From positions 1-16,137 of the forward strand of contig CAZISM010000118.1 in assembly GCA_964541895.1 (NCBI GenBank): a stretch of 16,137 nt of DNA, read 5' to 3'. The stretch comes from CAZISM01 sp964541895 (lineage in GTDB: Bacteria > Zhuqueibacterota > Zhuqueibacteria > Residuimicrobiales > Residuimicrobiaceae). The translations under genes were made by a program, and so were the position numbers. This document shows positions 7,980-15,700 of this stretch, in pieces. Each line of letters begins with the position of its first letter. Position 1 is the stretch's first letter. The notes beneath the pieces are model-generated. The model had not been told where the DNA came from, did not search any database, and worked only from the letters and a program-made list of their open reading frames with translations.

Positions 7980-9236
7980 ATGACTAACAGGTACATCGGA
8001 TTTCTTGCCTTGGTGGGGATGGCCTTGTTATTTTTCTCCTGGAGTATGGCCGATGAGGCTACCCTGGCGGAACCCGGCGTGGCCTTTGCGCCACGACGCT
8101 ATGTTTGTTATCGTACACCGCTGCCGATCCAGATCGATGGCAAGCTCAGCGAACCTTCATGGTCGTTCGCGCCGTGGTCAGAATCTTTTGTCGATATCGA
8201 AGGTGAGCAGAAACCTGCGCCCCGCTGGTCAACCAAAGTCAAGATGGTGTGGGATGACGAACGATTTTACATCGCCGCCGAGCTCGAAGAACCGCACATC
8301 TGGGCTCGCCTGATGCAGCGCGATACGGTCATTTTTTACGACAACGACTTTGAGGTGTTTATCGATCCGGATGGCGACAGCCATCAATACTATGAATTTG
8401 AGATGAACGCTCTCAACACCGGCTGGGATCTGTTGCTGATCAAACCGTATCGGGACGGCGGCCCGGCCGTGCATGGATGGGATATTCAGGGACTGCAAAC
8501 CGCTGTTTCCATCACGGGGACTCTGAACCGGCCGTCTGACATCGATTCGGGCTGGACCGTTGAGCTGGCCATTCCCTGGCAGGCCCTCCGGGAAGCCAGC
8601 CAGGGCCATTTCCCGCCTGAAGCCGGGGACCAGTGGCGCATCAATTTTTCCCGGGTCGAATGGCAGACCGAGCTCGTCGATGGTCGCTATCGCAAATGCA
8701 TCAATCCGGACACCGGCAAACCGTTTCCGGAAGAGAACTGGGTATGGTCGCCGCAAGGTGTGATCAACATGCACTATCCGGAAATGTGGGGCTATGTGCA
8801 GTTCTCCAAGCGCGCGTCCGGAGAGACCGAGCCGTTTGTCGAGCATCCGGAAGAAGCGGCGAAATGGCTGTTGCGCCAGATATACTATCGCCAAAGAAAC
8901 TATCACGTACAGCATTCGCGTTTTACCGCCCGGCTGGAGGATTTGCATATCGAGCAGAGCGCTTGCCCGGGATACCAATGGCCGCCGCGCCTGTTTTGCA
9001 CCGCCTCCATCTTTGAGGCGCGTCTGGCGCAGGAGGACAACGGCTACGCCTGGTGCATCCGCCAGGACGGTCTGGTCTGGAAAGAGGCTACGCTGAAGGA
9101 ATACGATACCTATATGGAGATGGAAGGAGGAGAGCGCCATGAGTGGCTGTCGCTGGAGTATGCCCTTCTGGCTGTTGTTTTTATCGGCGTCTTTATTTTC
9201 GCAAGAATTGCTGCTAAAAAAAGGTTTGATGTGTAA
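7980..9236 (+). CDS. Exported CBM9-like (carbohydrate-binding family 9-like) protein with C-terminal membrane anchor
   Basis: 418 aa. The N-terminus (about 1-26, FLALVGMALLFFSWSMADE) is a Sec signal peptide. Residues ~42-230 show the CBM9-like beta-sandwich pattern: IQIDGKLSEPSW, then VKMVWDDERFYIAAELEEPHIWA, a run FYDNDFEVFIDPDGD, YEFEMNALNT, and WTVELAIPWQAL. This module is common in exported proteins of polysaccharide-degrading bacteria and may bind sugar ends; catalytic activity is not expected. The tail has a hydrophobic segment YALLAVVFIGVFIFA (394-408) followed by the basic RIAAKKRFDV, consistent with a C-terminal anchor facing the periplasm. That tail lies entirely within the first 98 nt of the next gene in another frame. 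The ribosome-binding site is weak (GGAG 7962-7965, 14 nt before the ATG); M14 (ATG 8019) is a less likely start because it would shorten the signal peptide. Confidence 0.82.
   Translation: MTNRYIGFLALVGMALLFFSWSMADEATLAEPGVAFAPRRYVCYRTPLPIQIDGKLSEPSWSFAPWSESFVDIEGEQKPAPRWSTKVKMVWDDERFYIAAELEEPHIWARLMQRDTVIFYDNDFEVFIDPDGDSHQYYEFEMNALNTGWDLLLIKPYRDGGPAVHGWDIQGLQTAVSITGTLNRPSDIDSGWTVELAIPWQALREASQGHFPPEAGDQWRINFSRVEWQTELVDGRYRKCINPDTGKPFPEENWVWSPQGVINMHYPEMWGYVQFSKRASGETEPFVEHPEEAAKWLLRQIYYRQRNYHVQHSRFTARLEDLHIEQSACPGYQWPPRLFCTASIFEARLAQEDNGYAWCIRQDGLVWKEATLKEYDTYMEMEGGERHEWLSLEYALLAVVFIGVFIFARIAAKKRFDV
9124..9130 (+). promoter_or_regulatory. Strong ribosome-binding site fixing the esterase gene start
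   Basis: AAGGAGG is a near-perfect Shine-Dalgarno sequence 8 nt before ATG 9139. It lies within the coding sequence of the CBM9-like gene and supports the deep overlap between the two genes rather than a later start. Confidence 0.8.
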
Positions 9237-11628
9237 GCTGCCGGAGCGCTACCAGCGAACCGTCGTCGGCGTCGACCCGATCGAAGCGTCGATCGTTCGC
9301 GGCAAATGGATCTCTCCCAGCCCTCACCACCCTGTCGTTTTCTCCGATGGTCATCAGGAATATTGGCGACCGGTTGAATGCGATACCTCCGGATGGTTTG
9401 CCCAGGAGGGACTGCGCAACGCCTATGTTCATTTTTCGTTGGATTCCCCAAAAGAGCAAACCCTGATGCTTTACGCCATGGGCCACGAAATGGTCTATGT
9501 CAATGGTATTCCCCGCACCGGCAACCGCTATCAGGACAGTGAAACGTTTGCATCATGGGCACCGCATTTTGACTATGCCCGGGTTCCCGTGCCATTGCAC
9601 AAAGGCAAAAACGAATTGCTGTTTCTCGGCGGTCGCACCGGCCTGTTAAAAGTCAAACTCTATCCGCCGCCGTCGCCCGTTTTTTTTAACGATCGCGATA
9701 TGACCTTGCCCGATTTCCGTATGGGCGAACCGGTTGATACCTGGGGAGCTGTTGTCATCGTGAATGCTGATTCCAGGCCTCTGCAACAGGCCGCTATTCT
9801 GGCCTCGATCGATAACCAGGCCCCGGTCTCTACGCCGGTGCCGCTGATACAGCCCTACAGCGTTAAAAAAGTTCCCTTTAAACTTGGCAGCGCCGCACCG
9901 GTGCCCGGCCAGGAGGCCAACATCGTCCTGCGCCTGCTCCCGCAGCAGAACCGGTTCCAGGTCAACAGCGTAGCGTGCCGCATCCCGAACCGCAAGCCGG
10001 ACGAGACCTATAAAAGAACGTTTATCAGTGAAATCGACGGCAGCGTGCAATACTATGCCGTCAATCCAGCCAGAGATGGAGACCGGCCTGCCGCGCTGGT
10101 GCTTTCCGTGCACGGCGCTGGTGTTGAGGCGATCAACCAGGTCAACGCCTACAGCAGCAAAAGCTGGGCCCACATTGTCGCGCCCACCAATCGTCGACCC
10201 TATGGTTTTAATTGGGAAGATTGGGGCCGCCAGGATGCGCTGGAGGTGCTGGAGCTGGTGCAAAAAAACCTTTCGATCGATCCGGAACGGATCTATCTGA
10301 CCGGCCATTCCATGGGCGGTCATGGCGTCTGGATTCTGGGCGCGCTTTACCCGGATCGGTTCGCTGTGCTCGGACCCAGCGCCGGCTGGCTCAGCTTCTG
10401 GACCTATCGCGTGCGCGAAGAGATCGGCGAGGAAACGGCGATTCAGGAAATGATGAAACGGGTGAATCAACCCAGCAAAACCCTCGATCTGGTGCAGAAC
10501 TATAAAGACCTGGGTTTGTATATTCTTCACGGCGATCAGGATGACAACGTACTGGTGACGCAATCGCGCCAGATGGTGGAACGGCTGCAGCCGTTCCATC
10601 GCGACTATGTGTACCACGAAGAACCCGGCGCCGGCCACTGGTGGGATAACTCGGCAGAACCGGGCGCCGATTGCGTGGATTGGCCGCCCCTGTTTGATTT
10701 TATGGCGCGCCATTGCCGGCCGCTGGCCAGGCGATTGCGCATCGCCTCCTTCTGTACACCCCATCCGGGCATTTCTTCGCACTATTACTGGCTGGGGCTG
10801 GAAGCGCAGGAAAAGCAGCTGGCGTTGAGTTCAGCGCAGATCGAATGGGATCCGGGGCGATCCCTGTTCTTCGGCCAGAGCAGCAACGTGGCGCGATTGT
10901 CGCTGGATCTGAGCATATGCCCTGAGGCCCGCTCCGTCTCTGTGCACCTGGACAGCCAGATGCTGACGGATGTTCCTGCTGCAAAAAAATTGTTTCTGGA
11001 AAAAAAGAACGGCCGCTGGGCACTGGCCGCGCCGCCTTCTCCGTCCATGAAGGGCCCCCATCGCTACGGCACCTTCAAGGACGCGTTTCGGCATCGAATG
11101 ATTTTTGTGTATGGAACAGCAGGGAGCCGGGCGGAAAATGAGTGGGCGTTCCAAAAGGCACGCTACGACGCCGAACAGTTCTGGTATCAGGGCAACGGTT
11201 CCGTTGATGTGGTCTCTGACCGGCAATGGCAACCGGCGAGCGAACCGGACCGCAACGTCATTCTCTATGGCAATGCCGACAGCAACCGTCTCTGGCAGGT
11301 GCTGTTGGCAGACAGTCCGGTGCAGGTCCGCCGCGGCATGGTTCAAATCGGCGGCAAGCGCCTCAGCGGCGCTGACTATGCCGGCCTCTTTATCCGCCCC
11401 CGTGCCGGCAGCGATATGGCCTGCGTCGCCGCGGTTACCGGCAGCGGATGGACCGGTATGAAACTGACAGATCTCAGACCTTATTTGTTCCCCGGATATG
11501 CGTTTCCCGACTGCATTATTTTCGATCCGGCGGTCATTCAAAAGGGCACCACCGGCATTACCGTCGCCGGATTTTTCGGGCTGGACTGGACGGTTGAAAA
11601 CGGCGAATGGGCCTGGCAAGAAAAATAA
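9139..11628 (+). CDS. Secreted multi-domain prolyl oligopeptidase/esterase-family alpha/beta-hydrolase
   Basis: 829 aa. Residues 1-22 (PFWLLFLSASLFSQE region) form a signal peptide. About 45-170 looks like a galactose-binding-type jelly roll (SGWFAQEGLRNAYVHFSL, MVYVNGIPRTGNRY), and 190-290 is a second beta domain. The alpha/beta-hydrolase core spans ~300-540: oxyanion-loop motif VHGAG (324-328), nucleophile S391 in GHSMGGHG, acid D468 in HGDQDDNV and H500 in GAGHWW, a complete triad. Residues ~540-829 form a conserved C-terminal region (KGPHRYGTFKDAFRHR, QGNGSVDVVSD, NVILYGNADSN, GLFIRPRAGSD, GFFGLDWTVENGEWAW) seen in planctomycete-type members of this family. The likely role is ester or peptide cleavage on an extracytoplasmic glycan or glycoconjugate, for example deacylation. 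The gene overlaps the CBM9-like gene by 98 nt and is 25 nt from the next, so it is part of the operon. Confidence 0.88.
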   Translation: MSGCRWSMPFWLLFLSASLFSQELLLKKGLMCKLPERYQRTVVGVDPIEASIVRGKWISPSPHHPVVFSDGHQEYWRPVECDTSGWFAQEGLRNAYVHFSLDSPKEQTLMLYAMGHEMVYVNGIPRTGNRYQDSETFASWAPHFDYARVPVPLHKGKNELLFLGGRTGLLKVKLYPPPSPVFFNDRDMTLPDFRMGEPVDTWGAVVIVNADSRPLQQAAILASIDNQAPVSTPVPLIQPYSVKKVPFKLGSAAPVPGQEANIVLRLLPQQNRFQVNSVACRIPNRKPDETYKRTFISEIDGSVQYYAVNPARDGDRPAALVLSVHGAGVEAINQVNAYSSKSWAHIVAPTNRRPYGFNWEDWGRQDALEVLELVQKNLSIDPERIYLTGHSMGGHGVWILGALYPDRFAVLGPSAGWLSFWTYRVREEIGEETAIQEMMKRVNQPSKTLDLVQNYKDLGLYILHGDQDDNVLVTQSRQMVERLQPFHRDYVYHEEPGAGHWWDNSAEPGADCVDWPPLFDFMARHCRPLARRLRIASFCTPHPGISSHYYWLGLEAQEKQLALSSAQIEWDPGRSLFFGQSSNVARLSLDLSICPEARSVSVHLDSQMLTDVPAAKKLFLEKKNGRWALAAPPSPSMKGPHRYGTFKDAFRHRMIFVYGTAGSRAENEWAFQKARYDAEQFWYQGNGSVDVVSDRQWQPASEPDRNVILYGNADSNRLWQVLLADSPVQVRRGMVQIGGKRLSGADYAGLFIRPRAGSDMACVAAVTGSGWTGMKLTDLRPYLFPGYAFPDCIIFDPAVIQKGTTGITVAGFFGLDWTVENGEWAWQEK
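10577..10598. repeat. 22-bp perfect palindrome within the esterase gene
   Basis: Arm TGGAACGGCTG (10577-10587) is followed directly by its exact complement CAGCCGTTCCA (10588-10598). It lies in the segment coding VERLQPFHR between the catalytic Asp and His. It shares a GGAACG...CGTTCC core with the hairpin at 2136-2159. Function unknown; possibly chance or a protein-binding site. Confidence 0.7.
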
Positions 11629-11653
11629 AACCGGCACAAAGGACGGTCATTCT

Positions 11654-12691
11654 ATGGCGCAAACATCACGAGAACTGGTAATCCGCTGTCTCACGCTGCA
11701 AACCCCGGAACGCATGCCGCGCGATTTGTGGGTGCTGCCATGGGCGGAACATCATTTTCCGGAAACAGTGGCGGAAATTTCCAGACGGTTTCCCAACGAT
11801 ATCATCACGGCAGAGTACGCCTATCCGCCACTGCCGTGCGTGAGCGGTGATCCCTATCGCATCGGCACCTATGTGGACGAATGGGGATCGATCTTTACCA
11901 ACATCCAGGACGGCGTCATCGGCGAAGTGCGCACACCGCTGCTGCCGGATATCACGGATTGGAAATCACTGCAGCCGCCTTACGCGCAACTGCCGCAGGG
12001 CCGGCAGCGTCAGCAGGCCCTGGACGAGATCAAACGGTTTCACGATCAGACGGATCGATTTGTCATGGCCAACGCCTGTCCTCGTCCCTGGGAACGCTAT
12101 CAGTTCATTCGCGGCAGTGAGAACAGCTATCTGGATATCATGATGCCGGAGAGCGGGACGCTGGATCTGTTGCGGCTTATTCACGAGTTCTATATGCGCG
12201 AGCTGGAGTTCTGGGTCAAGACCGACGTGGATGGCATCAAGTTCATGGACGATTGGGGCGCGCAAAAGCAGCTGCTCATTCCTCCCAGGCTGTGGCGGGA
12301 ATATTTCAAACCGCTGTACAAAGAGTATTGCGACCTGGCTAAAGCGCATGGGAAATGGGTGTTCATGCACTCGGACGGTTATATCCAGGACATCTATGTC
12401 GATTTGATCGAGGCCGGCGTGGATGCTCTGAACTCACAGTTGTTCTGTATGGACCTGGCCTATTTGCAGCAGCACGCCAGGGGCCGCATTACCTTCTGGG
12501 GCGAAATCGACCGACAACATGTGTTGTCCTCCCCTGATCCGATGACAGGCCGCGACGCCGTACGACGGGTGGCTGCCCATCTTTACGACCCGAACGGCGG
12601 GATCATCGCCCAATTTGAATTCGGCGCCGGCGCCCAACCAGAGACCGCGTTGGCCATTTTCGAAGAATGGGATTCCATACAGAATGCATAA
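11654..12691 (+). CDS. Uroporphyrinogen decarboxylase (URO-D) superfamily protein, second paralogue, without the HxC zinc site
   Basis: 345 aa, cytoplasmic. ATG 11654 is chosen because AGGA (11640-11643) lies 10 nt upstream; the frame extends further up but into the esterase gene. The N-terminus RELVIRCLTLQTPERMPRDLW is the typical start of URO-D-like proteins of sugar-degrading anaerobes and planctomycete relatives, followed by GTYVDEWGSIF. The C-terminal barrel has KFMDDWGAQKQLLIPP, FMHSDGYIQDI, LIEAGVDALNSQ and GEIDRQ. At the position of the MtaA-type zinc motif it reads H239-S-D-G, so the metal-binding cysteine is missing. The chemistry may therefore differ from that of the first paralogue at 1562-2668, to which it is only distantly similar by eye. 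It is 25 nt from the esterase gene and 95 nt from the GH38 gene. Reaction unknown; methyl transfer or decarboxylation of a small acid are the family precedents. Confidence 0.85.
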   Translation: MAQTSRELVIRCLTLQTPERMPRDLWVLPWAEHHFPETVAEISRRFPNDIITAEYAYPPLPCVSGDPYRIGTYVDEWGSIFTNIQDGVIGEVRTPLLPDITDWKSLQPPYAQLPQGRQRQQALDEIKRFHDQTDRFVMANACPRPWERYQFIRGSENSYLDIMMPESGTLDLLRLIHEFYMRELEFWVKTDVDGIKFMDDWGAQKQLLIPPRLWREYFKPLYKEYCDLAKAHGKWVFMHSDGYIQDIYVDLIEAGVDALNSQLFCMDLAYLQQHARGRITFWGEIDRQHVLSSPDPMTGRDAVRRVAAHLYDPNGGIIAQFEFGAGAQPETALAIFEEWDSIQNA

Positions 12692-12786
12692 AATTCATAA
12701 CGCCTGCTCGATGCGCCTGGATTTATTTTGGAAGCGCACACGGAGCATGATCGTATTCAGCAGGCAGAAACGGTGAGGATGAGTTT
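12692..12786. other. Structured 95-nt gap between URO-D and GH38 genes
   Basis: GCCTGCT (12702-12708) pairs with AGCAGGC (12759-12765), and inside it TGCGC (12712-12716) pairs with GCGCA (12734-12738), so the transcript could fold into nested stems. The 3' end carries the GH38 ribosome-binding site (GAGG 12775-12778). No T-run follows, so a rho-independent terminator is unlikely; no convincing promoter is seen. Confidence 0.35.
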
Positions 12787-15700
12787 ATGCTAAATTCGAA
12801 TCCATCCGGCCTGCTTCGCAAAGCCGGTCTTTTCATAGGTGTGATTCTCACAGTCGTCGTCCCGGTTGCAGCGGCTGGTGAGATCAGCGACCATCGGCCT
12901 ATGCATGCCTTGAGCCGTTTTTATATCGAGCATGCTGCATGGTCCAGAAATTGTGTCGACGGTTTTCACAGGAAAATCGCCGGGGCCGAAATGGCCTACT
13001 CCTCGCCCTGGCCCGATGTCCAATCCGCCCTGCTGGTGCGCGCTCAAAAGGCCGCCACTCCGGTTCGCTGGGAAACCTGGCCCAACAGCAAATCGGCAAC
13101 GCGCTACCTGTGGATGGCAGGGCTCGGCTGCAGCCATCGTGAAAAGAATTTTTTTCTTACGATCAACGGCCAGGATACGATCACGTTCACCAATTCGTCG
13201 TCAAGAGGGTGGACGGCGATGAACCGTCGCGGCGATCGACTGCGCTTTATCGCGGTGGATCAGGATCGCCATCAGGATCTGTTTGGATTCATGATCCTGG
13301 ATCTCAAGCAACCGCAGGCATCCGCGCTCAGCCTGTCCGTCAGCAGCGAACCGGCGAACGAATATTCCTGGTTCATGATTTTTCAGACGAACGAAATACT
13401 CGCCCCCTTTGCCAAAGCGGCGCAAGCGGGATTTTACTATGAACTGGCCTGGTCAGAAAAAGAAGGATGTCGCGTCACCCTGCCTCAGGCCTGGAGAAAC
13501 AGGAAGGTGGTCTGGCGCGAAGCGAATGGCCGAAACCATGTGCCCGTGTTTGTTTCGGCAGGCGATTCAACGGCAAAACTGCCAGGTTGGAAGCCGGCTC
13601 TTGCGCGCTGGCCTCTGGCGCTGTATCTAGACGGCGTCAAACGGGATGTGCTGGCCGGCTTGTCGGAATCCTCCGATACGGTGACCCTGAGGCAGGATTC
13701 TCTGCTGGTTCTGCGAACAGGGAGCGTTGCCGGCGACCGGATAACACTGCAGAACAGCGGTTTGTATTCCAGGCTGGTGCCTTCTCTGTTGGCCGCCGAG
13801 CAGGCGCGATCAACGATCCAGCATATTGACCTGATGAGCTCGAGCCACCAGGATATCGCCTGGATGGACACCCCGCATCAATGCATGCTCGATCGCGACA
13901 GCAAGGTTCTGACTCCGGCGCTGGCGCTGCTGCAAAAAAACAGCGAGTTCTGCTACAGCGCCGAACAGGTGCTGATGCTGCAGGAGTATTTGTCCCTGCA
14001 TCCTGAGGCGAAAGCGCTGATCCACGAGCTGACCCGTTCCGGACGCCTGGAGTGGGGCGCCACCTACAATCAGCCCTATGAAGGATTGTACAACGGCGAA
14101 GAACTCGTTCGACAGCTCTATCACGGCCGGATCTGGCTGCAAAAGACCCTGCCGGGTTGTGATGCCCGCGTCGCCTGGAATGTGGATGTTCCGGGACGGA
14201 CGCTGCAGATGCCGCAGATCCTGGCCAAATCAGGCGTGCCCTACATGATCATCAGCAGGCATGAACCAGGATTGTTTTACTGGCAGAGTCCGGATGGCTC
14301 CAGGATCGGCGTCTATTCGCCGGGCCATTACCACGAGAACAGCAATTTCATGCGCCAGCCCTCTTTTCGGATCATGGCGGCCTTGCCGGGCATCATAACC
14401 GACTGGTCTCGATTCAGCGGCCATGAAGCGTCGCCGGCCATGCCGGTGCTGATCTCTACAGACATGGGTGCGCCGTTAGATTATGAGCCTTTGCGCAATA
14501 GCTGGAATCATCTTGAAATTAATTATTCCGACGCTGCAGGCCGCTCCCTAAAGTTGCCGGAAATGCGATATGCCACGGCCACCGGTTTCATGGATCATGT
14601 TTTTTCAAGCAAACCAGAGCTGCCGGTTATCCAGGGTGAACGTCCGGGTGTTTGGCTGTACATACATGGGCCGACTCATCACTGGGCTATAGACTATCAT
14701 CGCCAGGCCGGACAGCTGTTGCCGGCTGCGGAAAAATTCAATGCCATCCTGGCTACCATGACAGGCACATGGGCACACTATCCGGAGACGGATCTGGACC
14801 AGGCCTGGGAATCAGCCATCTATCCGGATCATGGCTGGGGTGGCAAGAACGGTGAGACCACGGACAGTACGTTTTTGGCAAAATTCCGGTTCGCCCGCGA
14901 TACCGGCCGGCATCTCCTTGATCGCGCCTTGCAGAACATTTCACAGCACATCTCCGGACAAGCCGGCCCGGCTTTGCGTTTGCTCCTGTTTAATGATCTC
15001 GCCTTTGCGCGCCAGGCTCCCATTCAGGTTCCGTGCGATTTTCCACGCGGCTGGTGCCGCGATGTACAGATCACAAATTCGAGCGGAAAAACCGTCCCGC
15101 ATCAGTGGCGGTCTCGAGACTTTTATGACGATCACTCGCTCCATAGCGGGGAATTGCTCCTGATCGCTGATGAGGTGCCTTCCCTGGGATATGAAACGAT
15201 GTACATCAGTCCGGCCAAATCCAAAACGCGCCCGCCGGCTGAAACGAATAAAATCGTCGAAACCGATCACTACAGATTGACGCTGTCAGAAGGCGGAGTG
15301 GCCGGTCTGTTTGACAAGGATCTAAATGTTGACATCGCGCGCACGGATAAATTTCTCTTCGGCGAACTGTTCTCCATGACCTCCGTCGGCAATGGGGCGG
15401 GAGAGTTCGCCGAGGTGCAGCAGCCGACCATGCAGGATTTTGATAAATTATCAACCCACAAGCCGGTTTGGCGCGTGTTGCAGAACGGACCGGTGGCCAT
15501 CGTGCTGCAGAGCGAACAAAAGCTCGAGCATGTGTTGTACAAAATGACGTTGACGCTGTATCGACATAGCAAACAGATCGATTTTGATGTCGATCTGATC
15601 GATTGGGACGGAACGCCTTACCATGAATTTCGCCTGGCGTTTCCGCTGGCTATTGATGACGCGCAGGTGACCTATGCGGTGCCGTTCGGCAGCGTGACGA

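Noticed and set aside
7966..7983. Five-codon mini-ORF whose stop overlaps the CBM9-like start
   Set aside because: Its ATG directly abuts the GGAG, leaving no ribosome spacing; it looks incidental.
8229..9140. Minus-strand ORF (303 codons) opposite the CBM9-like gene
   Set aside because: Antisense shadow with no motif or credible context.
9646..10782. Minus-strand ORF (378 codons) opposite the esterase gene
   Set aside because: It is a shadow of a gene with a complete catalytic triad; no family features are seen in its translation.
12932..15163. Several short + and - ORFs between 12.9 and 15.2 kb
   Set aside because: All lie inside the uninterrupted GH38 frame, whose catalytic motifs are in register; the short frames show no domains.
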